Positions 57,436-64,000 of a stretch of 64,000 nucleotides of DNA are shown here, piece after piece. A model generated the notes under the pieces. The model had not been told where the DNA came from, made no database searches, and was given only the letters and a program-made list of their open reading frames with translations. This stretch comes from an uncultured Clostridia bacterium (GTDB lineage: Bacteria; Bacillota; Clostridia; TANB77; CAG-508): the NCBI GenBank assembly GCA_944393565.1, contig CALYAM010000002.1, positions 1 through 64,000 on the forward strand, written 5' to 3'. The position numbers and the translations under genes were made by a program. The first letter of the stretch is position 1, and each line of letters begins with the position of its first letter.

Positions 57436-58062
57436 TTATAATATTTCTTCTTGCCCGTCCATTATTTTAATCTCATTATATAATATGTAAACCAGAATGT
57501 TTTGTGTATTATCTTGTATCTCTAAGCTTTTTGGAGCTTTAGTTTTTTTGTCGACACAAAGTACTTTTTTGGCAATATATCTATTATCGTTTTTTACAGT
57601 TGTCTCTAATATTACATCTTTTTCTTCTTCTCTAAAGCTAGCATCTTTAGATTCTTTATAATCTTGTATAAAATATTGTAATCCTAATTCATTGCTTGAT
57701 ATGTACTGGTAGTTTTCATATATCTTATTTAAATTTAATTTCGTATTTTCTAATGTGAGTGTTCCATTTCTGTAAATTATTTTTGTTCCACTAATATTTT
57801 CAGGTTCTATAACTTCTTGTGTATAATCTCCATTTTCTGAATATGTTTGTTTTATTTTGTACTTGTTAATTGTTTTATTGCTTGTAACTGTAATCTCCGC
57901 TATTGCTTCATAGGAATTTATTTGTAAAATATAGTCTTCTAAATTTTTTATTTTACTCATATTATTTCCCATATTTTGAAGTTTATTATTATTTTTGAAA
58001 AAAATAAATAATATTGTAATAATAATTAAGATTAAAAAAACTATTGGTAAAATTCTTTTCAA
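57436..58062 (-). CDS. GerS/LolA-like exported protein
   Basis: 208 aa. N-terminal hydrophobic segment (PIVFLILIIITILFIFF) without a lipobox cysteine, so probably an anchored rather than lipidated protein. The rest is a LolA-like beta-rich domain (AEITVTSNKTINKYKIKQTY; EVIEPENISGTKIIYRNGTL), resembling the clostridial GerS family of spore germination proteins. Assigned by pattern from memory, so the exact role is uncertain. Upstream of mazF, downstream of dusB. Confidence 0.6.
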   Translation of the reverse strand: MKRILPIVFLILIIITILFIFFKNNNKLQNMGNNMSKIKNLEDYILQINSYEAIAEITVTSNKTINKYKIKQTYSENGDYTQEVIEPENISGTKIIYRNGTLTLENTKLNLNKIYENYQYISSNELGLQYFIQDYKESKDASFREEEKDVILETTVKNDNRYIAKKVLCVDKKTKAPKSLEIQDNTQNILVYILYNEIKIMDGQEEIL

Positions 58063-58134
58063 TTTTATATTACCTACTTTCTTATATTTTAAAGCCTTTC
58101 TTATAATTTATATGCGAGGTCCAATTATAAAATA

Positions 58135-58164
58135 AAAATAGAATAGCAAAAGCTATTCTATTTT
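58135..58164 (-). terminator. Terminator of dusB operon
   Basis: 13-bp stem AAAATAGAATAGC/GCTATTCTATTTT with a 4-base A loop and a T-tract on the minus strand, right after the dusB stop. Confidence 0.85.
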
Positions 58165-58167
58165 ATG

Positions 58168-59142
58168 CTATATTTTATTAAAGTATTCTATTAAACAGTT
58201 TTCTAATTCTTTTTGGCTTGTAATTTGATTTATTTTTTCTCTTATTTTTGTGGCTTCTTTTAAGTTTTTAATATACCAACTAATGTGCTTTCGCATTTCC
58301 TTTACAGCTATTTCCTCTGTTTTGTATTTTACCTCTAATTTTATATGTTCGAGAATTGTTTCTAATTTTTCTTGTTTAGTTGGTTTTTCAAGTTCTATTC
58401 CATTTTTTAAGAATTCAATTATCTCTCTGAAAATCCATGGATTGCCAAGTGAGCCCCTTCCAATCATTATTCCATCTACTTTTGTTTTTTCTAACATTTC
58501 TTTTGCATCTTTAGCTGATGTAATATCTCCATTTCCTATAACAGGTATGTTAACCGTTTGCTTGACTTTAGATATTAATTCTACATTAACGTCTCCTGAA
58601 TAATTTTGCTGTTTTGTTCTACCATGAACTGTAATTGCTGAAGCTCCTCCATTTTGAATTCGTTTTGCAATTTCTTCTACCATTATACTCTTTTCATCCC
58701 AACCGGTTCTTATTTTTACTGTTACAGGTATTTTAGCATTTTTAACTACTTCTTCTACTATGTTTTCCACAAGATCAGGATTTAGCAATAGCTTGCTCCC
58801 ATCTCCATTTTTTACTATTTTGGGTGCAGGGCATCCCATGTTTATATCTATTATATCACATTTTTCACTTACTAATTTTGCTACGTTTCCCATTATTTTA
58901 GGGTCACTGCCAAAAATTTGTATTGCAATTGGTGGTGTTTCTCCACTTGTATCTATTATTAACTCCGTTTTTTTATCTTTGTAGTAAAGAGCTTTCGCAC
59001 TTGCCATCTCTGTTGTTGTAAGCCCTGCTCCTTGTTTTTGTACCAAGATTCTAAATGCTTTGTCCGTGATTCCTGCCATTGGTGCTAATAGTAAATTATT
59101 CTTTAAACATATATTTCCTATTTTTAGTGTATGTAATAACAT
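58168..59142 (-). CDS. dusB: tRNA-dihydrouridine synthase
   Basis: 324-aa FMN enzyme that reduces uridines in tRNA. LLAPMAGITDKAFRIL, IQIFGSDPKIMG, DINMGCPAPKIVKNGDGSKL (catalytic Cys), TVKIRTGWDE, TVHGRTKQQNYSG and GNGDITSAKD / GIMIGRGSLGNPW phosphate-binding motifs. The ATG at 59140-59142 is better placed from AAGGTG than the GTG three codons earlier. Ten bases downstream of rodA. Confidence 0.93.
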   Translation of the reverse strand: MLLHTLKIGNICLKNNLLLAPMAGITDKAFRILVQKQGAGLTTTEMASAKALYYKDKKTELIIDTSGETPPIAIQIFGSDPKIMGNVAKLVSEKCDIIDINMGCPAPKIVKNGDGSKLLLNPDLVENIVEEVVKNAKIPVTVKIRTGWDEKSIMVEEIAKRIQNGGASAITVHGRTKQQNYSGDVNVELISKVKQTVNIPVIGNGDITSAKDAKEMLEKTKVDGIMIGRGSLGNPWIFREIIEFLKNGIELEKPTKQEKLETILEHIKLEVKYKTEEIAVKEMRKHISWYIKNLKEATKIREKINQITSQKELENCLIEYFNKI

Positions 59143-59152
59143 AATGTTCACC

Positions 59153-60259
59153 TTATTCTATAAAAATTGCCTTTTGTCTTCTTCCACTTATATTTAGTAA
59201 TAATGCAATTGCAATAAAATTTGTAATTAGAGCACTACCACCATAGCTTACAAATGGAAGTGGTATGCCTGTGATAGGCAGCAATCCTAATGTCATTCCG
59301 ATATTTTCTGTCATATGGAAGAAGAGTAATCCTGCGATACCCATAGCAATATATGACCCTAAATCATCTTTTGCAGTTTTTGCAACATATATTGCTTTTG
59401 TTATTAAAAACACATACAAAACAATAATTATACTTGACACTAGAAAGCCAAATTCTTCTCCTATTACTGCAAATATAAAGTCTGTTGTTTTAGGATAAAG
59501 AAAGCCTAATTGCGTTTGATTTCCTTTAAACATTCCCATTCCTAATAGTTGCCCTGCTCCTATTGCTAATTTAGATTGTATAATATTATAGCCTGCTCCT
59601 CTTGGGTCTTCTTCTGGATTTAAAAATATCTCTATTCTTGTTTTTGCGTGCTCTGGCAAAACAAAAATATAAAGGATTGGTAATAATGTAAGAACAATAA
59701 GAATTGCTACTACTATATATTTAGCACGAATACCACTTACAAATAGCATAAAACAAATAGCTACTAAAAAAGCAATTGCTGTTCCATAATCTGGTTGTTT
59801 GGCAATGAGTAGCACCGGCACAATGGTAGCTAATAGTATAATAGCTATTTTCCATGGTTTATTTATTTCTTCTCTTCCTTTTATGCATAATAAATCAATA
59901 ATATATGCTATAAATAAAATTCCAAATATCTTTGCAAACTCTCCTGGTTGAAAAGCAAATACTCCTAAGTCAAACCAACTTGTTGCACCATTTATCGGCT
60001 CTGTAAAAAAAACTGCTATTAATAAAATAATAAATATTCCATAAAACAGTGGTGATAGTTTTGCTATTGTTTGGTAATCTATTATAGTTATAATTGTTAC
60101 AACTGGAATACAAATTATAGACCACATTAATTGCTTTTTGAATTCATCGTAATTGGAATTTTGAGTAGCAGAAAAAAGTGCTACCATTCCAATAGCCAAT
60201 AGCAGCACACAGCAAATCAATATTCCCCATTCCATATTCTTGAGTATTTTCTTTTTCAC
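59153..60259 (-). CDS. rodA: SEDS-family peptidoglycan glycosyltransferase RodA
   Basis: 368-aa polytopic membrane protein of the FtsW/RodA family, which polymerises lipid II for cell elongation. About ten TM helices, the SEDS signatures KQPDYGTA (with catalytic Asp), AIGAGQLLGMGMFKGNQTQLGFLYPKTTDFIFAVIGEEFG region, and GLLPITGIPLPFVSYGGSAL. It follows minE-minD in the same orientation, a common arrangement in Clostridia. Confidence 0.93.
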   Translation of the reverse strand: MKKKILKNMEWGILICCVLLLAIGMVALFSATQNSNYDEFKKQLMWSIICIPVVTIITIIDYQTIAKLSPLFYGIFIILLIAVFFTEPINGATSWFDLGVFAFQPGEFAKIFGILFIAYIIDLLCIKGREEINKPWKIAIILLATIVPVLLIAKQPDYGTAIAFLVAICFMLFVSGIRAKYIVVAILIVLTLLPILYIFVLPEHAKTRIEIFLNPEEDPRGAGYNIIQSKLAIGAGQLLGMGMFKGNQTQLGFLYPKTTDFIFAVIGEEFGFLVSSIIIVLYVFLITKAIYVAKTAKDDLGSYIAMGIAGLLFFHMTENIGMTLGLLPITGIPLPFVSYGGSALITNFIAIALLLNISGRRQKAIFIE

Positions 60260-60273
60260 TTTTTACCTCTAAT

Positions 60274-60798
60274 TTATGGATTTTCTTTTTTTAAGTCCTC
60301 TTGTTCTTGTTTATTAGTTTCCTGTTGCTTTTTATTTTTTTCTAGTTCTTCGTTTTCGTCTAGTTTTTCATTTTCTTTTTCTTCTTTTATTGTTTCTTGT
60401 ATTTCATCATTTTGCTCACTATCTTCATTTTTTTGAGTCTCTTGTTCTTTTAGATCTACTTGTTCTTTAGCTTTTTCTGTTTCTGTGTTTGCCCTTTTCA
60501 TATCATTTCTAATATTTAATATAGGAATGTTAGCATAAAGAGCTGGAGCTCCTTTTTCTCCATCTTCACCTGTTTTGTTTGTGAGCCTTACATCTATTGC
60601 ACTTTCATCAACTTCTATATATTTTTTTATCACATCTATTATTTCTTGTTTCATTAATTCTAAGAAATCTGCTGAAACATTAGCTCTATCTTGCATTAAG
60701 ACTAAGTGAAGCCTTTCTTTTGCCGTATCTTTTGAATTAGATTCTTGTTCTGCTGACTTCATTAGTTTCTTAAAAAATTTCATTATTCCTTCGAACAT
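60274..60798 (-). CDS. minE: Cell division topological specificity factor MinE with charged extension
   Basis: 174 aa. Residues 1-90 match MinE: an N-terminal amphipathic helix (FEGIMKFFKKLM), AKERLHLVLMQDRANVSADFLE, and the dimerisation beta-sheet (IDVIKKYIEVDESAIDVRL). It drives MinD off the membrane. From about residue 95 a Glu/Lys/Gln-rich tail of about 80 residues is added, not present in ordinary MinE and probably disordered. Nineteen bases downstream of minD. Confidence 0.9.
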   Translation of the reverse strand: MFEGIMKFFKKLMKSAEQESNSKDTAKERLHLVLMQDRANVSADFLELMKQEIIDVIKKYIEVDESAIDVRLTNKTGEDGEKGAPALYANIPILNIRNDMKRANTETEKAKEQVDLKEQETQKNEDSEQNDEIQETIKEEKENEKLDENEELEKNKKQQETNKQEQEDLKKENP

Positions 60799-60817
60799 AT
60801 ATTTCCTCCTATTGTAA

Positions 60818-61612
60818 CTAATTTAATCCGAATATTCTCTTTAGTTTTGCAAGAAACCCCTTTTCCCTTCCTGGTATGCTAACTTCTATATTCTCTCCTA
60901 ATATACGTTTCGCTATTTCCATATATGCTTTACCTGATGGTGCTTTTTTGTTTGATACTACTGGCTCTCCTTTATTGGTTTGTGTAATAATATACTCATC
61001 ATCCGGAACAACACCAATAAGCTCAATGGATAATAGGTCTACAATATCGTCTACATCCATCATTTCTCCTTTTTTTACCATTCCTGGTCTTAATCTATTT
61101 ACTATAAGCTCTGGATTTTTAATTTCAGATGCTTCTAATAGTCCTATTATTCTGTCAGCGTCACGAATTGCAGAAATTTCCGCGGTTGTAACAACAATCG
61201 CACGGTTTGCCCCTGCAATAGCATTTTTAAACCCCTGTTCTATGCCAGCTGGGCAGTCTATTAAAATATAATCAAATTCTTCTTTTAGTTTTTTTGTTAA
61301 TTCTTTCATTTGTTCTTCATTTACAGCACTTTTATCTCTTGTTTGTGCAGCAGGAAGTAAGAAAAGCTCCGGAAAGCGCTTATCTTTAATTAATGCTTGT
61401 CTTAGTTTACACTTTTCTTCTACAACATCTACTATATCGTATACTATTCTATTTTCAAGCCCCATTACAACATCTAAATTACGAAGCCCTATGTCAGTAT
61501 CTACTAGAACTACTTTTTTACCTTCTAATGCCAACGCAGAACCTAAGTTAGCTGTTGTTGTTGTTTTTCCAACGCCACCTTTTCCCGATGTAATAACGAT
61601 AACTTCTCCCAT
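60818..61612 (-). CDS. minD: Septum site-determining ATPase MinD
   Basis: 264-aa ParA-type ATPase that places the division site. Deviant Walker A SGKGGVGKTTTTANLG, GLRNLDVVMGLENRIVYDIVD, YILIDCPAGIEQGF and a C-terminal amphipathic membrane helix (FLAKLKRIFGLN). First gene of minD-minE-rodA. No minC in this window. Confidence 0.96.
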   Translation of the reverse strand: MGEVIVITSGKGGVGKTTTTANLGSALALEGKKVVLVDTDIGLRNLDVVMGLENRIVYDIVDVVEEKCKLRQALIKDKRFPELFLLPAAQTRDKSAVNEEQMKELTKKLKEEFDYILIDCPAGIEQGFKNAIAGANRAIVVTTAEISAIRDADRIIGLLEASEIKNPELIVNRLRPGMVKKGEMMDVDDIVDLLSIELIGVVPDDEYIITQTNKGEPVVSNKKAPSGKAYMEIAKRILGENIEVSIPGREKGFLAKLKRIFGLN

Positions 61613-61644
61613 ATAAATTTTTTCCTCCTTAATTTGTAAATGAA

Positions 61645-61673
61645 AAAATATCTGTATGCAATACAGATATTTT
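61645..61673. terminator. Terminator between the coiled-coil gene and minD
   Basis: 13-bp stem AAAATATCTGTAT/ATACAGATATTTT, 3-base loop, T-tract on the minus strand. Confidence 0.75.
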
Positions 61674-61722
61674 ATCTTTTTTTTTGTTAAAAGTCAATGA
61701 AATTACTTCACTTTTACGAAAT

Positions 61723-62097
61723 TTACAGTTTTATGTGTTTACAAATAAATTGCAAGTTTTCTGATACATCATTTTTGACTGTTGCTATATCTTCTTTTAG
61801 CATCGACACTTCTACTTCTATTTTATCGACTCTTTCTTCCAGCTTATCCATTCTCTCTTCCAGCTTATCCATTCTCTCTTCCAGCTTATCCATTCTCTCT
61901 TCCAGCCTGTCCATTCTCTCTTCCAGCCTGTCCATTCTCTCTTCCAGCCTGTCCATTCTCTCTTCCAGCCTTGCCACTGCTACTTTTAGTTGTTCTACTC
62001 CTTCGTTTGTTTTTATAATGTTTTGATTCATTTGAATTAAAGTCTGTTGCATCATAGTTTGGTTTTCAAGCAATTTCATAATAAGTTCTTCTGCCAT
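61723..62097 (-). CDS. Heptad-repeat coiled-coil protein
   Basis: 124 aa, soluble. An N-terminal helix (MAEELIMKLLENQTMMQQTL) is followed by a near-perfect run of the heptad LEERMDR/LEERMDK, encoded by 21-bp tandem repeats, and a last irregular coiled coil ending LQFICKHIKL. It should form a long oligomeric coiled coil. Function unknown. The second ATG (62095-62097) is 8 bases from GGAGG and is the likely start. Confidence 0.7.
   Translation of the reverse strand: MAEELIMKLLENQTMMQQTLIQMNQNIIKTNEGVEQLKVAVARLEERMDRLEERMDRLEERMDRLEERMDKLEERMDKLEERMDKLEERVDKIEVEVSMLKEDIATVKNDVSENLQFICKHIKL
61843..61968. repeat. 21-bp tandem repeat, six units
   Basis: Six contiguous 21-bp units with consensus CTTATCCATTCTCTCTTCCAG, the last three with CCTG for CTTA, encoding the LEERMDK/R heptads. 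Such repeats change copy number readily. Confidence 0.9.
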
Positions 62098-62131
62098 ATA
62101 CATTCCTCCTTTGTTTTTATGTTTGTCAATA

Positions 62132-62184
62132 AGTCTATCATCGTTTTATCAAAATGTCAATACCATTTTTGACATTTTGATAAA
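62132..62184 (-). promoter_or_regulatory. Promoter with 16-bp palindromic arms for the coiled-coil gene
   Basis: An inverted repeat TTTATCAAAATGTCAA (62145-62160) / 62169-62184 overlaps a minus-strand promoter: TTGACA (62155-62160), a 17-base spacer and TAGACT (62132-62137). It is either an operator on this promoter or the terminator of the upstream gene. Confidence 0.5.
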
Positions 62185-62289
62185 CTTTTTTATTGATTAA
62201 ATTTGTCCATACTATTTATTAGTTTCTATGTTGTTATTGTATTATCTGTCCTCCATAACTCACTACTCTAATTGCTATGTTAAATTTTT

Positions 62290-63234
62290 TTAATTGCTTA
62301 TTCCAACCCATAGTAAAGTCTCTGTTATTACATCATCATATGGTCCTGGAGCTCCATTATGATAGGATGAATATGTTCCTACCGAATACCACCATGTATC
62401 TCCTACTTGTCCATCTAAAAGGCAACTACCAGAACTACTTTTGCCAAGGCCATAAAATCCTCCTGCTGTCCATGATACTTCAACAGGCTCATAGTTCTCA
62501 ACTTTTTCTAAAGTAGTACATGGGTTTGATGTTTGTTTCCATCTATTATAGCCACTAATTCCCCCATATTCTAATAAAAATTCAAATTTTCCATCTTCTC
62601 TTCTATATTTTTCCAGTTGCCATAGTGTACTATACTTGTCCGTTGAATTATAATTTAGTGCTTCTTCTTCTCCCTCAAATAATATCGTACCTGCTTTATT
62701 GTTTTGATATAATACCATTTGCCACATTGCCCCATATTCTTTTTTTCTTAAAGGAAATTTATAGTTATTGTCCTTTAAATAATAATAGTATACCTCATCT
62801 GTTTTACTTGTATCTTTTACTATAATTTGCTTATCTTGTCCTTCAATTCTTCCTGTTTCTCCAAAATAATTTGGTAGCTGCCATATTCCATTATATTCAA
62901 AACTAATATCGTTTTTTAATATGTATACTGAATTGCTACTAAATGTATATATTTTTCCACCTTCTTCTTTAATTGGTATTTGTTCTCCACTGCATATTTT
63001 ATCTAATTGTTCCTTCGTATATATTGGAACTGCACCTTCTCCAAAATATTCTTGATATATTTCTCCTTGATTTCCGCTTTCATATATTTCTTCTGTTTTT
63101 TGACTGTATTGTATCTGGGATTGCCTTTTAACTGCACTTAATATAAACATGCTTGTTAAAAAAGTAATAAAAAACAAACATGAAATTAATACAAATAATG
63201 TAATTGAACCATTTTGATTTTTTATTTTTTTCAT
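62290..63234 (-). CDS. Exported pilin-like protein with aromatic-rich domain
   Basis: 314 aa. The N-terminus, KKIKNQNGSITLFVLISCLF, is a basic leader plus one hydrophobic helix, as in pilin-like or TadE-like exported proteins. The remainder is rich in Trp and Tyr (GIWQLPNYFG, GAMWQMVLYQ, STLWQLEKYR, GISGYNRWKQTSNP, GDTWWYSVGTY). It suggests three loosely repeated WQL/WQM units ahead of a C-terminal domain. Function unknown. GGAGG precedes the ATG; the N-terminus is similar in kind to the pilin-like protein at 4.7 kb. Confidence 0.6.
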   Translation of the reverse strand: MKKIKNQNGSITLFVLISCLFFITFLTSMFILSAVKRQSQIQYSQKTEEIYESGNQGEIYQEYFGEGAVPIYTKEQLDKICSGEQIPIKEEGGKIYTFSSNSVYILKNDISFEYNGIWQLPNYFGETGRIEGQDKQIIVKDTSKTDEVYYYYLKDNNYKFPLRKKEYGAMWQMVLYQNNKAGTILFEGEEEALNYNSTDKYSTLWQLEKYRREDGKFEFLLEYGGISGYNRWKQTSNPCTTLEKVENYEPVEVSWTAGGFYGLGKSSSGSCLLDGQVGDTWWYSVGTYSSYHNGAPGPYDDVITETLLWVGISN

Positions 63235-63293
63235 TTGTTTCCTCCTTGTATAATATTCTTTATCTATATATTCTTTTCTGATTTTATTATATG

Positions 63294-64000
63294 TTATATA
63301 TCTTTATATTGCAAGTTCTTTAGCCATTTTATACGCTCTTTTCTTAGTACTTCATATCGTTTTTTTTCTTCAATTTCATTTAAGTTGATTGTCCTGCCAT
63401 TTATTTGCTTCAGCATACATTCTCCTATTTTTACAAGCGGAAATGTTTTGTCATTTTCATTTCTAGCACATTCAATTACAATCTGCATTCCATCCAGCCC
63501 AAGTGGTGATTTTGCTAGTTTTTCTATTAAGTCTACTTGTTTTCCAAATTCCATTTTTTCAATTTTTTCTGCTCTTGCATCTACTTCTGCTGAAATAATA
63601 CCACATTTTTCCCATACATTAGGCACTCCTATTGTTTTAGACATTTTTTTAACTAACTCTATGCCAATTGTATAGTTTCCATTATGATGTGAAATCATTG
63701 TTTTTGGAGTAATGTATTTTCCTAAGTCATGTACCAATACTGCATATATTACTTCTGCTCGTTTCGTTAATTTTGTTGCTTTATTAATTGCTACCATTGT
63801 ATGATTAAAAGCATCCCCCTCTAGAAGAGATTTTACACGTTGTGTACTTTCAATTAAACTATATATTTCATTAAAATGCACATCTAATAAATTTGCTAGT
63901 TTTAAATTTTCAAAAAAATTAGATGGCTTTTGACTTGTTAAAGCTTTTCTTAGTTCTGCATAAATTCTCTCTTTAGGCAAATTATATAACTCATTTTTTA
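63294..64000 (-). CDS. cca: CCA tRNA nucleotidyltransferase, C-terminal part (5' end outside window)
   Basis: The reading frame is open to the right edge, so only the last 235 or so codons are present. LPKERIYAELRKALTSQKPSNFFENL is the neck region of CCA-adding enzymes, followed by an HD domain (HTMVAINKATKL; AVLVHDLGKYITP; HHNGNYTIGIELVKKM) as in the multifunctional bacterial type. The catalytic head lies beyond the window. It adds or repairs the 3' CCA of tRNAs. Confidence 0.82.
   Translation of the reverse strand, partial: KNELYNLPKERIYAELRKALTSQKPSNFFENLKLANLLDVHFNEIYSLIESTQRVKSLLEGDAFNHTMVAINKATKLTKRAEVIYAVLVHDLGKYITPKTMISHHNGNYTIGIELVKKMSKTIGVPNVWEKCGIISAEVDARAEKIEKMEFGKQVDLIEKLAKSPLGLDGMQIVIECARNENDKTFPLVKIGECMLKQINGRTINLNEIEEKKRYEVLRKERIKWLKNLQYKDI

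Noticed and set aside
61843..61968. CRISPR-like array
   Set aside because: The 21-bp units are contiguous with no spacers, and they encode protein heptads in frame.

Overview
The window looks like chromosome from a low-GC, strictly anaerobic, spore-forming member of the Clostridia. The evidence is AT-rich DNA, Bacillota-type ribosome binding sites and promoters, a trimeric [FeFe] hydrogenase, AdhE, rubrerythrin, GatCAB, and SpoIIID- and GerS-like sporulation genes. It holds about 45 core genes, mostly on the minus strand, one tRNA and no recognisable mobile element or CRISPR array.

The outstanding observation concerns decoding. Nine genes look broken, including hydB, scpB, feoB and a Ca2+-type P-ATPase. 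Every break is the same event: one extra C directly in front of a glycine codon, so that the original frame meets the codon CGG and the gene continues in the +1 frame. I count 14 such C-GGN sites on both strands. Each lies exactly at a codon boundary, and each restores a glycine, in many cases one that is conserved in the family. In my manual scan of the intact genes CGG is never used in frame as arginine, although AGA, CGT, CGC and CGA are. The simplest reading is that CGG is unassigned in this organism and that CGGN is read as glycine, by +1 frameshifting (skipping the C) or by four-base decoding. I know of no described bacterial lineage with this property. The genes are annotated here at full length on that reading.

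Layout. 0-6.3 kb: spoIIID-like gene, a tiny membrane protein, hydCBA, and a pilin-like Cys-rich protein. 6.6-12.8 kb: aspS and asnS (divergent), an unknown gene, proS and scpB. 12.9-18.4 kb: two small unknown ORFs, tRNA-Met, the dnaG-rpoD pair, a CarD-like regulator and dut. 18.5-22.1 kb: a membrane-anchored cohesin protein and a dockerin-bearing glucosaminidase, a likely surface-display pair. 22.2-27.5 kb: feoB and a DUF4358-MBOAT-DHHW O-acylation operon; this stretch holds 8 of the 14 CGGN sites. 27.6-31.4 kb: rubrerythrin, rimO, RNase G and pth. 31.4-38.6 kb: surface-polysaccharide glycosyltransferases, a WecA-like transferase fused to rubredoxin, and rpiB. 38.7-46.1 kb: mscL, rpsT, gatCAB and adhE. 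46.4-55.9 kb: an M23 peptidase, a DUF2207 protein, the P-type ATPase and smc. 56-64 kb: an HD-GYP protein, mazF, a GerS-like protein, dusB, rodA, minE-minD, a heptad-repeat coiled-coil protein, a secreted pilin-like protein, and the 3' part of cca, which runs off the right edge.

Functionally the window combines fermentative redox metabolism (hydrogenase, AdhE), chromosome and division management (ScpB, SMC, MinDE, RodA), translation (aminoacyl-tRNA synthetases, GatCAB, Pth, RimO, DusB, Cca) and cell-surface construction. No tRNA-Gly, tRNA-Arg or other obvious decoding factor for the CGGN sites lies inside the window.
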